A stretch of 64,000 nucleotides of DNA from an uncultured Neglectibacter sp. (GCA_904419785.1 CAJFSY010000005.1:62001-126000), one strand, 5' to 3'. Counted from the stretch's first letter, positions 36,016 through 44,841 are shown. The notes: generated by a model from the letters alone, not told the origin. Made by a program: numbers and translations.

Positions 36016-36509
36016 TAGCCCAGCACCCCTTTCAAAGACTCATCCTCGGTCACCCATTGCTCCACGTCGATCACCCGGTAGTGTTCTCGGTCATCCCTCA
36101 CCACTACTTGGGCGATCCCGGCGTTGATGATCATCCGCTTGCACATAGAGCAGCACATGGCGTTCTGCACGTATTCCCCGGTGGGGACTTCTTTGCCAAC
36201 CAGATAAAGGGTAGCGCCGATCATGTCCCGGCGGGAAGCGCAGATAATGGCGTTGGCTTCCGCGTGTACGCTGCGGCACAGCTCATACCGTTCCCCCCGG
36301 GGGATGCCCAGCTGTGTGCGCAGGCAGTAGCCCAGGTCAGAGCAGTTTTGCCTGCCACGGGGAGCCCCTACATAGCCGGTAGAGATGACCTCGTCGTTTT
36401 TTACAATCACCGCTCCGTAAAGCTTCCGCAAGCAGGTCCCGCGCTGGCTGACTGCTTCCGCCAAATCCAAATAATAGTTGATTTTATCACGCCGCTGTAA
36501 CCCTTCCAT
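36012..36509 (-). CDS. dCMP deaminase (ComEB-type) cytidine/deoxycytidylate deaminase
   Basis: Zinc enzyme converting dCMP to dUMP for thymidylate supply. The 165-residue protein shows HAEANAI (zinc His and catalytic Glu) near residue 78 and CCSMCKRMIINAGI (zinc Cys pair) near residue 115. An upstream extension of the frame is ignored; ATG 36509 follows GGGGGTA and gives the family start RRDKINYYLDLAEAVSQRGTC. A near-perfect promoter lies 25 bp upstream. The membrane protein gene overlaps its stop. Confidence 0.93.
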   Translation of the reverse strand: MEGLQRRDKINYYLDLAEAVSQRGTCLRKLYGAVIVKNDEVISTGYVGAPRGRQNCSDLGYCLRTQLGIPRGERYELCRSVHAEANAIICASRRDMIGATLYLVGKEVPTGEYVQNAMCCSMCKRMIINAGIAQVVVRDDREHYRVIDVEQWVTEDESLKGVLGY

Positions 36510-36534
36510 TGGCGATACCCCCTTTTTTCTTGCT

Positions 36535-36563
36535 ATTATACCTTGTGTGAGACAGTTTGGCAA
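36535..36563 (-). promoter_or_regulatory. Sigma-A promoter of the dCMP deaminase gene
   Basis: On the minus strand TTGCCA (36563-36558), 17-bp spacer, TATAAT (36540-36535). The -35 box is one base from the -35 box of the divergent promoter. Confidence 0.8.
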
Positions 36564-36564
36564 C

Positions 36565-36593
36565 TTTACATTTTTTCGGGGAAATGGTACAAT
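36565..36593 (+). promoter_or_regulatory. Sigma-A promoter of the large membrane protein gene
   Basis: TTTACA (36565-36570), 17-bp spacer, TACAAT (36588-36593). It implies a start site near 36600 and so excludes the open-frame extension from 36557 as coding. Confidence 0.7.
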
Positions 36594-36622
36594 CCTCTTA
36601 TTCGGATGAGGAAGGGGAAGTG

Positions 36623-38734
36623 ATGATGGAGGGTACATTGCAGGGCGGGGCGCTGGCGATTGTGGTTTTTGGATTGTTCCAGTGCTGCGGTATGGCTCTT
36701 GCACGGTTGGCTCTTCCCAAAGAGAGCGGTGGAGTGCGTCTGCTGATTGGCAGTGTGTGGGGCAGCGTTTCGCTTCAATGGTTCCCCGTGCTCTTCGCTT
36801 TCTTCCTGGATTTTACCCCTCTCGCTTTGGCTTGCGGCTTGTGTTTGGATATACTTTTGGCTGGCGCCGCTTTGTGGGGGAGCCGCCGCCTTTCCGTGCC
36901 GGGGATTTCTCTTTCTGGAATTTGTTCCGCTTTCCATCGGAGGAAGTTTCTGTGGGTGGTTTTGGCGGTATGGGTTTTCTTCTGCTATTTGGTTTGGCAC
37001 TCGTTCCGCTGGAAGAATGGCGTGGTTTATTCCAGCCAAGCTACCTATGGCGATATGAGTATGCACTTGAGTTTTATCACTTCCCTGGCGAACCAGCAGG
37101 ATTTTCCCCCGGATTATTCCCTTCTGCCCGGTACGCGGCTGTCCTATCCCTTTTTGTCCGACAGTATTTCTTCCAGCCTTTACCAGCTGGGGGCCCCTTT
37201 GCGGCTGGCGTACGCTTTGCCTATGTGGGCAGCGGGGGGCCAGGTGCTTTTTGGCCTGTATGGTTTTTTTGCCCGGATGACTCAAGGAAAAGGCCGGACC
37301 GCCTTGGCGTGGATTCTTTTCGTATTTAACGGCGGGTTAGGGTTTTTGTATTTCCTGGGTGGGGGATGGGAGAATTTTACCCGGATTTTCACAGGGTTTT
37401 ACCAAACCCCTACGAACCTTGTGGAGAAAAACATTCGATGGGTCAACGTGGTTGTGGATATGATGCTTCCGCAGCGGGCCACACTGTTTGGATGGGCCAT
37501 GTTGTTCCCAGCCCTCTATTTGTTATATCGGGCAGTGTTCCAGGGGGAAAAGCGTGGGTTCCTTTTGGCGGGACTCATGGCTGGGGCTATGCCCATGGTA
37601 CACACCCACTCTTTTTTGGCTATGGGCCTGGTCTGCGGCGTGTGGATGGTCTTTTCCCTGTGCGGCGGGCTTTTTGGGGAAGAAAAATCTGCCGTGGTGG
37701 GGAAAGCCCTTATTATCGCGGGGCTTCCCATTTTTTGTGTGGTGAAAGAAGTGGCTCGGGGAAAAGAGAACTCGCCTTGGTTTTTAGGAGCCGCGGGCGT
37801 TGTGCTTGCGGTATTTTTGACACTAGCGGCTTTCCTTCTGGTACAAACGGTCCGCCGCCGGAATGGGAGAGGTGTTCTTTCCACATGGGGCGTACTGCTT
37901 TTGGCGGCGTGCGTCCCGGCGCTGCCACAGCTTTTCTATTGGACGTTTCACCAAGCGGGTGCGGGAAATTTTGTCCGTGGACATTTTGGCTGGGTTATCG
38001 GCGGGGACAGCTACTTGTTGTTTTATTTGAAAAACCTGGGGTTGACAGCTGTTTTGGCGCTGACAGGGCTGCTGTTGGCCAAAGGCCGGGAATTCGCCCA
38101 ATACGCTCCGGCCTTGGCAATCTGGCTCTTGGCGGAATTGGTGGAGTTCCAGCCCAACGACTATGATAACAACAAGCTGTTTTATCCCGCTTTCGCGTTT
38201 TTGTGCTGTGCGGCCGCCCAGTGCGCCTGGCGTGGACTGAAGCTTCTCCGAAACAAACGAGCCCAGGCGGGAGCCGCTGCCGGGATGCTGGCATTGACTT
38301 CTGTCTCCGCGGTGCTGACCATGGGCAGAGAAGCCGTGGCCAGCTACGAGTTATTTGGTCACGGCGCTCTGTCTCTCGCCAAGTGGGTGGAGACCCATAC
38401 GGCTCCCAGCGCGCTGATTCTCACCGATACCCGCCACAACAACGAGATCGCTTCCTTGACGGGGAGGGATATCGTGTGCGGTTCGCCATCCTACCTTTTT
38501 TATCATGGGCTGTCTTATGAAAGCAGTTTAAAAGACGTTCAGGTGATTTACGAGGATACGGAAGAGGCGTGGCCGCTTTTGGAGCGGATGGGGGTGGATT
38601 ATATTCTGGTCAGCGATTTTGATCGGAATTCTTACCAAGTGGACCAGGAGGCTTTGGACAGTCTTTATCCCCGGGTGTATGATGACGGCGCCCGCGTGTT
38701 GTATCAAGTGACAGAACAGGAGGAAAATCCATGA
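36623..38734 (+). CDS. Large polytopic membrane protein, GT-C glycosyltransferase-like
   Basis: About 703 residues with roughly a dozen membrane segments, then a soluble C-terminal ~120 residues. The first loop contains YSSQATYGDMSMHLSFITSL followed by FPPDYSLLPG and SYPFLSDSISSSLYQLG. An acidic residue plus His in the first external loop is typical of GT-C enzymes such as PMT/ArnT relatives. The tail (ALILTDTRHNNEIASLTGRDIVCGSPSYLFYHGLSYESS) resembles the periplasmic tail found in such proteins. I cannot name a specific family. ATG 36623 follows GAAGGGGAA. Its stop overlaps the rsmA start (ATGA). Confidence 0.75.
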   Translation: MMEGTLQGGALAIVVFGLFQCCGMALARLALPKESGGVRLLIGSVWGSVSLQWFPVLFAFFLDFTPLALACGLCLDILLAGAALWGSRRLSVPGISLSGICSAFHRRKFLWVVLAVWVFFCYLVWHSFRWKNGVVYSSQATYGDMSMHLSFITSLANQQDFPPDYSLLPGTRLSYPFLSDSISSSLYQLGAPLRLAYALPMWAAGGQVLFGLYGFFARMTQGKGRTALAWILFVFNGGLGFLYFLGGGWENFTRIFTGFYQTPTNLVEKNIRWVNVVVDMMLPQRATLFGWAMLFPALYLLYRAVFQGEKRGFLLAGLMAGAMPMVHTHSFLAMGLVCGVWMVFSLCGGLFGEEKSAVVGKALIIAGLPIFCVVKEVARGKENSPWFLGAAGVVLAVFLTLAAFLLVQTVRRRNGRGVLSTWGVLLLAACVPALPQLFYWTFHQAGAGNFVRGHFGWVIGGDSYLLFYLKNLGLTAVLALTGLLLAKGREFAQYAPALAIWLLAELVEFQPNDYDNNKLFYPAFAFLCCAAAQCAWRGLKLLRNKRAQAGAAAGMLALTSVSAVLTMGREAVASYELFGHGALSLAKWVETHTAPSALILTDTRHNNEIASLTGRDIVCGSPSYLFYHGLSYESSLKDVQVIYEDTEEAWPLLERMGVDYILVSDFDRNSYQVDQEALDSLYPRVYDDGARVLYQVTEQEENP

Positions 38735-39582
38735 GCCATCTTTCAGATCCCGGACAGATCAAAGCGGTGTTGTCCCGCCACGGGTTCCATTTTTCCAAAG
38801 CTTTGGGGCAGAATTTTCTCATAAACAGTGGGGTGTGTCCCCGCATGGCTCAAGAATGCGGCGCCCAAGATTGCGCCGGAGTTATAGAAGTAGGGCCGGG
38901 CATCGGCGTGCTGACATGGGAGCTTTCCCAGGTGGCGAAAAAAGTGGTGGCCATAGAGCTGGACCAGCGGCTGTTCCCCGTGCTGGAAGAGACGCTGGCG
39001 GGACGGGATAATGTGAAGATCGTTCCCGGCGACGTGATGAAATTGGACCTTCGCCAGTTGATCCAGGAAGAGTTTGGCGGCGGCCCAGTGTGTGTCTGCG
39101 CGAACCTGCCTTATTATATCACTTCCCCGGTGATCCTCCGTTTGCTGGAAGAGGACCTGCCCCTTTCAGCGATCACAGTGATGGTGCAGAAAGAGGCTGC
39201 CCAGCGGTTGTGCGCCCCTCCCGGAACAAGAGAGTGTGGGGCGGTAAGCGTGGCGGTCCATTACCGGAGCGCGCCCAAAATGCTGTTCCAAGTGGGAAGG
39301 GGCAGTTTTTTGCCTCCGCCCAATGTGGATTCTGCGGTTATCCGGTTAGACCTGTTAAAAGAGCCCCCGGTAGCTGTCCGGGATGAGGAATGGTTTTTCA
39401 AAGTGTCCCGGGCGGCTTTCGCCCAGCGCAGAAAGACCGCGGCCAATTCTGTTTCCGCAACTTTGGGACTGCCCAAACCCCAAGTGGAACAAGCGCTGCT
39501 GTCTGCTGGGGCGGCAGCCAATGTTCGCGCGGAACGTTTGACATTAGACCAGCTGGCTGCTCTTTCCAACGGCCTTTTGTGA
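38731..39582 (+). CDS. rsmA: 16S rRNA (adenine1518-N6/adenine1519-N6)-dimethyltransferase
   Basis: Dimethylates two adjacent adenines in the 3'-terminal hairpin of 16S rRNA late in small-subunit assembly. The 283-residue protein has FSKALGQNFLIN near residue 18, the SAM motif I EVGPGIGVLTWEL, ELDQRL and the catalytic motif IV NLPYYITSPVI. C-terminal RRKTAANSV is also typical. The start overlaps the preceding stop by four bases, so it is translated from the same message as the membrane protein. Confidence 0.97.
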   Translation: MSHLSDPGQIKAVLSRHGFHFSKALGQNFLINSGVCPRMAQECGAQDCAGVIEVGPGIGVLTWELSQVAKKVVAIELDQRLFPVLEETLAGRDNVKIVPGDVMKLDLRQLIQEEFGGGPVCVCANLPYYITSPVILRLLEEDLPLSAITVMVQKEAAQRLCAPPGTRECGAVSVAVHYRSAPKMLFQVGRGSFLPPPNVDSAVIRLDLLKEPPVAVRDEEWFFKVSRAAFAQRRKTAANSVSATLGLPKPQVEQALLSAGAAANVRAERLTLDQLAALSNGLL

Positions 39583-39667
39583 TGGCCATTCGAAAAACGC
39601 GCGGCGAAAAATGAGAGGGAGCATATCTTGAAAAGCGCTCCCTTTCAGTGAGAAAGGAAGATGTACT

Positions 39668-39853
39668 ATGACCAGTGTGGAACGGAAACTATACCGCCTG
39701 CTGTTATTTGCTGACGCAGCGGCGATTGTCATCAGCATGGTGGCCGGACCCATGCAGCATACCTCCATGGCGATCGGCGCGGCCATCAGCGCGGGGATCA
39801 TTTCTTTGTGTCTTGTAGCTTACGGCCTGCACTTTTGGCCGTGGAAACGGTGA
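39668..39853 (+). CDS. Small two-helix membrane protein
   Basis: 61 residues with two predicted membrane helices (LLLFADAAAIVISMVAGPM and ISAGIISLCLVAYGLHF) and a basic end WPWKR. I do not recognise the family. GAAAGGAAG lies nine bases before the ATG. The stop TGA overlaps a GTG start of the acetyltransferase (GTGA), which supports real translation and coupling. Confidence 0.65.
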   Translation: MTSVERKLYRLLLFADAAAIVISMVAGPMQHTSMAIGAAISAGIISLCLVAYGLHFWPWKR

Positions 39854-40443
39854 TCGCGCAAGGTGGGGGAGTCCGGCTGGCCCGGCCGGAAGATGCCCCG
39901 GCGCTTTTAGAGATCTATGCCCCTTACGTAACGGAAACGGTGGTTTCATTCGAGTATCAGGTCCCAACGGTAGAGGAGTTTTCCAGCCGTGTGAAAAACA
40001 CTTTGGCCCGGCATCCATACCTTGTTTGGGAAGAGGGGGGAAGAGTGCTTGGGTATGCCTATGCCCATCCCTATGCTGCCAGGCCCGCTTATCAATGGGG
40101 CGCGGAATTGACCGTGTACCTTCATCCGGAAGCTTGCCGCCGTGGAATTGGACGGAAGCTTTATGGGGCTTTGTTCGATTTGCTGCGTCTGCAAGGTGTG
40201 CGTACCGTATATGGGTGTATCACAGCAGAGAATGAGGCGAGCGTGGCGATGCACACCGCATTAGGCTTTGGGGAGGCTGGGCGTTTTCGCAATGCTGGGT
40301 ACAAGCAGGGACGCTGGCTGGATGTGCTTTGGCTTGAAAAAGAAATCGCGCCCTACGATGAGCCTGGAGCGCTGATACCTTTTCCAGAACTTGACAGCAG
40401 CGAAGTGGAAAAAGCGCTTGCCCGATGGAATCAGCAAGGATAA
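39850..40443 (+). CDS. GNAT acetyltransferase, phosphinothricin/methionine sulfoximine acetyltransferase-like
   Basis: 197-residue GNAT enzyme. VRLARPEDAPALLEIYAPYVTETVVSFEYQVPT near the N-terminus is typical of the PAT/MddA group that N-acetylates phosphinothricin, methionine sulfoximine or related amino acids. The acetyl-CoA loop is RRGIGRKLYGALFDLL, and GCITAENEASVAMHTALGFGEAG completes the fold. The start is taken as GTG 39850 overlapping the upstream stop. Targets of this group include glutamine synthetase inhibitors; the natural substrate is unknown. The C-terminal ~25 residues exceed the usual fold. Confidence 0.85.
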   Translation: MIAQGGGVRLARPEDAPALLEIYAPYVTETVVSFEYQVPTVEEFSSRVKNTLARHPYLVWEEGGRVLGYAYAHPYAARPAYQWGAELTVYLHPEACRRGIGRKLYGALFDLLRLQGVRTVYGCITAENEASVAMHTALGFGEAGRFRNAGYKQGRWLDVLWLEKEIAPYDEPGALIPFPELDSSEVEKALARWNQQG

Positions 40444-40447
40444 AAGA

Positions 40448-40476
40448 AAAACGCCCTGCCGCTGGCGGGGCGTTTT
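40448..40476. terminator. Bidirectional terminator between the GNAT gene and argS
   Basis: AAAACGCCCTGCC (40448-40460) and GGCGGGGCGTTTT (40464-40476) form a 13-bp stem; A and T tracts on the two sides allow use by both converging genes. Confidence 0.85.
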
Positions 40477-40489
40477 GTGCTTTCCGTTT

Positions 40490-42181
40490 TTACATAGATT
40501 CAGGAGCCGTAACTTTGAATAAAGCCAAAGCGTTTTCCAATACGGTGCGGGTGGCGGTGCACAGGTAGAGACGGGCGGCGGTCAAAGACTCGTCCACGCC
40601 TTTTACCCGGCACGCGTTATAGAACTTGTGGAACAAGGTGGACAGATTCATCACGTACTTGGTGATCTTCGCGGGATCGAGCGTTCTGGCTGCGGCGGTG
40701 ACTTCCCCAGTGTAAGAAGAGAGATAGCGGATCAATTCCAACTCTTCGGGAGCGGTGAGAAGGGCCAGTTCTTCTGTGGAGCACTCACGGGGCGTAATGC
40801 CGTCGGCGGCCAGGTTTTTCAAAATGCTGCAGATACGGGCGTGAGCGTACTGCACGTAATATACCGGGTTCTGAGAATCCTGCTGCACTGCCAGGTCTAA
40901 GTCAAAGTCGATACGTGTGTTGGCTTCATAGGAGTTGAACAGGAAACGCGCCGCATCCACCGGGACTTCTTCCAGCAGAGTCACCAGCGTAATGGCTTTG
41001 CCGCTGCGCTTGCTGGCCTTGACGACTTCCCCGTCACGTACCAGGCGCACCATTTGCATCAAAACCACATCTAACCGGGAAGCATCTACCCCCAAGGCGG
41101 TAAGGGCCGCTTTCAGACGGGGTACATAGCCATGGTGATCGGCTCCCAGAACGTCGATAGCCCGGTCAAAGCCCCGGGTCACCAGCTTGCCGTAATGATA
41201 GGCGATGTCCGGCACCACATAGGTGGGCACGCCATTGGAACGCACCAAAACGAAATCTTCACTGCCATAGTTTTCGCCATGGAACCACACGGCGCCTTCC
41301 TTTTCATAAGTGGCACCTTTTTCCTTGAGCAGCTCTACTACCCGCTCCACAGCGCCCTTCTCGTGCAGGCTGGATTCTTTGAACCAGTTGTCGTATTCCA
41401 CCCGATAACGGAGCAGATCGTCATGCAGCCCCTGGATGTTCTTGGGCAGGGCATAGCCTACCAAAGCCGCCCGGCGTTCTTCTTCGCTGGCATTTACATA
41501 CTTGTCGCCGTATTCTTCAGCGAAATGCTGGGCGTGCTCCACTATATCCGCGCCTTTATATCCATCCTCGGGGAAGGGTACGGCTTCCTCGCCCTTGTAG
41601 ATCTGCAAATACCGAGCTTCTAAAGAGGCGCCGAATTTATTCACCTGGTTGCCTGCGTCGTTGATGTAGAACTCCCGTTCCACCGAGTAACCGGCTGCGT
41701 CCAGCACAGACGCCAACGCGTCGCCCAGCACGCCGCCCCGGGCGTTGCCAATATGCATGGGGCCTGTGGGGTTGGCGGAGACAAATTCAACCAGCACCCG
41801 GTTGCCGCCGCCGAAATCGCTGCGGCCATAGTCTTTTTCCAGCTTGTGGATGTCCTGGAGCACCTCTCCATAAAAGCGGGGCTCATAAGTGAAGTTCAAA
41901 AAGCCGGGTCCGGCGATCTCGCACTTGCTGAAATAGGTGTCCGAAAGATCCAGGTTTTCCTGAATGGCTTGGGCGATTTTCGCCGGGGCCATGCGGAAAG
42001 TGCGTGCTCCGGCCATGGCGGCGTTGCAGGACCAGTCTCCGTGAGAGCGGTCCGCCGGCACCTCCAGAGCGATCTCCGGCAAAGCAGCTTGAGGAAGCTG
42101 TCCTTTTTCAATGGCCTGGCTCATGGCCTGCTCCAGCGCTTTCCGCAGCTGCGCGGTGGCTGTGGCGACTAATTGAGACAT
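40490..42181 (-). CDS. argS: Arginyl-tRNA synthetase
   Basis: Charges tRNA-Arg. The 563-residue class I enzyme has the HIGH-type motif PTGPMHIGNARGG near residue 130 and a divergent KMSKS region reading VKASKRSGKAITL near residue 365, as in many bacterial ArgRS. The C-terminal anticodon-binding helix bundle (VQYAHARICSIL) follows. ATG 42181 is spaced nine bases from AAAGGA. It is the last gene of the ddl-murI-DUF1934-argS operon; the DUF1934-argS pair also occurs in Bacillus (ywiB-argS). Confidence 0.98.
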   Translation of the reverse strand: MSQLVATATAQLRKALEQAMSQAIEKGQLPQAALPEIALEVPADRSHGDWSCNAAMAGARTFRMAPAKIAQAIQENLDLSDTYFSKCEIAGPGFLNFTYEPRFYGEVLQDIHKLEKDYGRSDFGGGNRVLVEFVSANPTGPMHIGNARGGVLGDALASVLDAAGYSVEREFYINDAGNQVNKFGASLEARYLQIYKGEEAVPFPEDGYKGADIVEHAQHFAEEYGDKYVNASEEERRAALVGYALPKNIQGLHDDLLRYRVEYDNWFKESSLHEKGAVERVVELLKEKGATYEKEGAVWFHGENYGSEDFVLVRSNGVPTYVVPDIAYHYGKLVTRGFDRAIDVLGADHHGYVPRLKAALTALGVDASRLDVVLMQMVRLVRDGEVVKASKRSGKAITLVTLLEEVPVDAARFLFNSYEANTRIDFDLDLAVQQDSQNPVYYVQYAHARICSILKNLAADGITPRECSTEELALLTAPEELELIRYLSSYTGEVTAAARTLDPAKITKYVMNLSTLFHKFYNACRVKGVDESLTAARLYLCTATRTVLENALALFKVTAPESM

Positions 42182-42207
42182 AGTTTTCAATCCTTTCTAT
42201 TTGCTTG

Positions 42208-42660
42208 TTAAATCCGAAACCCCGCCCGGCCGCGGGGCTTGATTTCCACTGTGATCTCGTTGCTGCTGGACAAATTGGAATCAATATCCAGCGTATATTT
42301 GATGTCGATGCGGCCCCCTTGTTCTCCCAACGAAGAGAGCAAAGAGCTGGTGAACACACCGACGCTCAAAGTGCCGTAGCCTGTGTCATACAGACAGAGG
42401 TGGCGGCGGCCTTCTTCCAGAATCAGCCGTGTTGCCGACCCGGAACGCATCATGGTCACTTTGCCGGGTTCCACTTTCAGCACAGAGGTGTAAGATACCT
42501 TGGGGTTTTCCGTGTCGTATTCCTTATAAGCGATAAAACGAGCTCCGCCCCGATAGGTGTAGGCCCCTGTGGTGTTCAAGGTGATCTCTCCGGATGCTTC
42601 CCGAAAATCCGGATAATCTTGCCGGCCGATAATATTGATATCGTAATCGTCCTTTAACAT
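42208..42660 (-). CDS. DUF1934 (YwiB-like) beta-barrel protein
   Basis: 150-residue lipocalin-like barrel of the DUF1934 family: alternating strands such as GEITLNTTGAYTYRGGARFIAYKEY, SYTSVLKVEPGKVTMMRSG and LCLYDTGYGTLSVGVFT. No signal peptide, so it is cytoplasmic. ATG 42660 follows AAGGAAACGGG. It lies 26 bp upstream of argS, an association conserved in Firmicutes. Function is unknown. Confidence 0.88.
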   Translation of the reverse strand: MLKDDYDINIIGRQDYPDFREASGEITLNTTGAYTYRGGARFIAYKEYDTENPKVSYTSVLKVEPGKVTMMRSGSATRLILEEGRRHLCLYDTGYGTLSVGVFTSSLLSSLGEQGGRIDIKYTLDIDSNLSSSNEITVEIKPRGRAGFRI

Positions 42661-42682
42661 TCCCGTTTCCTTCTTTCCCCGT

Positions 42683-43501
42683 TCAAATGGGGTAACTTTC
42701 AATATCGATACGTTGGGTGCGGCCTTCTACGCTGTGCCCCAGGAACAGTTCCGCCACGTTCATGAAATTTTCCGGGGTGTCTGTTACGAAATATCCCGCA
42801 TCCCGCTGGGTGCCTTCCTGACAAAGCAGGTCTTTCTCTTGCAAGCACCGGGTCATGGCCAGCGCCGCTTCCCGCCCGCTGTCGATAAGCGTGACGCCCC
42901 GGCCCATAACAGAGGCGATAGTGGGGGCGATGATGGGATAGTGAGTGCAGCCCAGAATCAAGGTGTCGACCCCAGCCGCCCGTATAGGGGCCAAATACCG
43001 TTCCGCCACCAGCCGGGTCACTTCGTCCTGGGGAGACACGAAACCGCTTTCCACCAAGTGGACAAACAAAGGGCAAGGCTGTGGGAACACTTCCAGCTTG
43101 TGGTTGATACGCAGCAGCGCGCTCCGGTAAGAATCACTGGCGATGGTAGCCGCCGTGCCGATAACGCCGATCTTTCCATTTTTAGTAGCCGCCGCTGCTG
43201 CTTTGGCGCTGGGGCCGATCACGTCGATAAAGGGGACGCTCAGGGCTTCTCCCACACGGTGGGCCACAGAACTTACCGTGCCGCAGGCTGCCAGCACTGC
43301 TTTTACGTTTTGCGAAAGCAGAAAAGCCATGTCCTGCTTGGCATAGCGGAGAATAGTGTCGTTTCCCCGGGAACCGTAGGGCACCCGGCCTGTATCGCCA
43401 AAATACACGATGCTTTCTCCCGGAAGCACTTGTTCCAGCTGTTTTACGGCAGTCAAGCCGCCTAAACCCGAGTCGAACACGCCGATGGGTCGGTTATCCA
43501 T
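42683..43501 (-). CDS. murI: Glutamate racemase
   Basis: Supplies D-glutamate for the peptidoglycan stem peptide. The 272-residue protein starts IGVFDSGLGGLTAVKQL, the family signature. Catalytic cysteines are Cys73 (AACGTVSS) and Cys185 (ILGCTHYP). The first motif is usually ACNTASA; the Asn after Cys is Gly here. FGDTGRVPYGSRG is intact. Placed 22 bp after ddl; both act in cell-wall precursor synthesis. Confidence 0.94.
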   Translation of the reverse strand: MDNRPIGVFDSGLGGLTAVKQLEQVLPGESIVYFGDTGRVPYGSRGNDTILRYAKQDMAFLLSQNVKAVLAACGTVSSVAHRVGEALSVPFIDVIGPSAKAAAAATKNGKIGVIGTAATIASDSYRSALLRINHKLEVFPQPCPLFVHLVESGFVSPQDEVTRLVAERYLAPIRAAGVDTLILGCTHYPIIAPTIASVMGRGVTLIDSGREAALAMTRCLQEKDLLCQEGTQRDAGYFVTDTPENFMNVAELFLGHSVEGRTQRIDIESYPI

Positions 43502-43522
43502 GGAGACGCTCCCTTCCGGCCA

Positions 43523-44602
43523 TCACAGGCCCGCTTTTTGAAAAGCCAGGTCCACCAGTTTATCCAGAAGCTCGCTGTAAGTCAGCCCCATGGCCATCCA
43601 CAGCTTGGGATACATACTGATCGAGGTGAAGCCCGGCAGAGTGTTTATCTCGTTCAAAATCACCCGGTGATCCCCTTCGGTCACGAAGAAATCCACACGG
43701 GCCAAACCAGAGCATCCCAGCAGACGGTAAGCACGCACCGCTGTCTGCCGGATCTTGTCGGATACTTCCTCGTCGATCCGGGCGGGAATGAAAAGCTGGC
43801 TGGTGCCGTTGATATATTTGTCGTCGTAGTCGTAAAATTGGGCGGAAGCGCCGATTTCCCCAATGATGGAAGCTTCCGCGTCGCGGTTGCCCAATACGGC
43901 GCACTCTACTTCCTGGCCTTTGATGCCTTCTTCCACCACGATCTTGGAATCTTCCCGGGCCGCTTTTTCAATGGCGGCGTCCAGGTCCTCAAAACGCTCT
44001 ACCTTGCTGACGCCTACGGAAGAGCCGGCGTTGGCGGGTTTGACAAACACCGGGAAATCCAGCCGGGCCTTTATCTTGTTTTTTATGGTCTCGGCTGCCG
44101 CGGTGAAACGGTCCGCGTAGAACCACAGGTAATGGGCCTGCTCGATATCCGCGTTGGAGAGCAGGGTGTGGGTGACGGCTTTGTCCATGCACACGGCGGA
44201 AGCCAAGGTGCCGCATCCCACATAGGGAACTCCCGAAAGCTGGAACAATCCCTGGATTGTGCCGTCTTCGCCATTCTTGCCGTGAAGGGCAGGGAAGATG
44301 ACATCCAGCGGGATAGTTTGCGCGTTACCGCCCCGAAGCACTACCAGCCCGTGAACGGAAGGGTCGGGAGAGAGGAACGCGGGCGCTGTAGGGCCTTGCT
44401 CCCAGGCGCCGCTGACAATGTCTTTCACGTCGCCGGTGTAAAGGCGCCATTCGCCTTTTTTCGTGATTCCAACCATATGCACGTCATATTTTTCCGCGGA
44501 AAGGTTTTCCAAAATGGAAGTGGCCGACATCCGGGAGACTTCATGTTCGGAGGAAGCCCCGCCAAAGATCACGGCCAGGCTCAGTTTGCCGCTTTTATTC
44601 AT
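43523..44602 (-). CDS. ddl: D-alanine--D-alanine ligase
   Basis: ATP-grasp enzyme making the D-Ala-D-Ala end of the stem peptide. The 359-residue protein shows LAVIFGGASSEHEVS near the N-terminus, HGKNGEDGTIQGLFQL near residue 97, FVKPANAGSSVGVSKV near residue 180, and the metal loop RVDFFVTEGDHRVILNEINTLPGFTSISMYPKLW. The YKQ-type omega loop reads YDYDDKYINGTSQLFIPA; the tyrosine suggests D-Ala rather than D-lactate specificity. ATG 44602 follows GGGGTG; a GTG nine bases upstream is possible. First gene of the operon, behind a TATAAT promoter. Confidence 0.96.
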   Translation of the reverse strand: MNKSGKLSLAVIFGGASSEHEVSRMSATSILENLSAEKYDVHMVGITKKGEWRLYTGDVKDIVSGAWEQGPTAPAFLSPDPSVHGLVVLRGGNAQTIPLDVIFPALHGKNGEDGTIQGLFQLSGVPYVGCGTLASAVCMDKAVTHTLLSNADIEQAHYLWFYADRFTAAAETIKNKIKARLDFPVFVKPANAGSSVGVSKVERFEDLDAAIEKAAREDSKIVVEEGIKGQEVECAVLGNRDAEASIIGEIGASAQFYDYDDKYINGTSQLFIPARIDEEVSDKIRQTAVRAYRLLGCSGLARVDFFVTEGDHRVILNEINTLPGFTSISMYPKLWMAMGLTYSELLDKLVDLAFQKAGL

Positions 44603-44697
44603 CGCGATCACACCCCAATGTTGTGTTATAGTAAGGCCAGCAGGTCGCGGACCCGCGCCTTCCTTATTTATATTAAGAAAAGCAGACTTGATTCAAT

Positions 44698-44726
44698 ATT
44701 ATACTATGCCCGCAGGGATTTCGCAA
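44698..44726 (-). promoter_or_regulatory. Sigma-A promoter of the ddl-murI-DUF1934-argS operon
   Basis: On the minus strand TTGCGA (44726-44721), 17-bp spacer, TATAAT (44703-44698), 96 bp before ddl. Confidence 0.75.
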
Positions 44727-44767
44727 CTCTTTTCCCGTGGCTTTCCCATAGGCACCCTAAAAAAAGA

Positions 44768-44796
44768 TAGACTTTTCCCGGCCGCCGTGCTATACT
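44768..44796 (+). promoter_or_regulatory. Sigma-A promoter of the unrecognised 44842 gene
   Basis: TAGACT (44768-44773), 17-bp spacer, TATACT (44791-44796), about 45 bp before the start codon. Confidence 0.65.
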
Positions 44797-44841
44797 GATA
44801 CCCAAATAATCACCTTAACAGGATTTATGGAGTGGATCATT

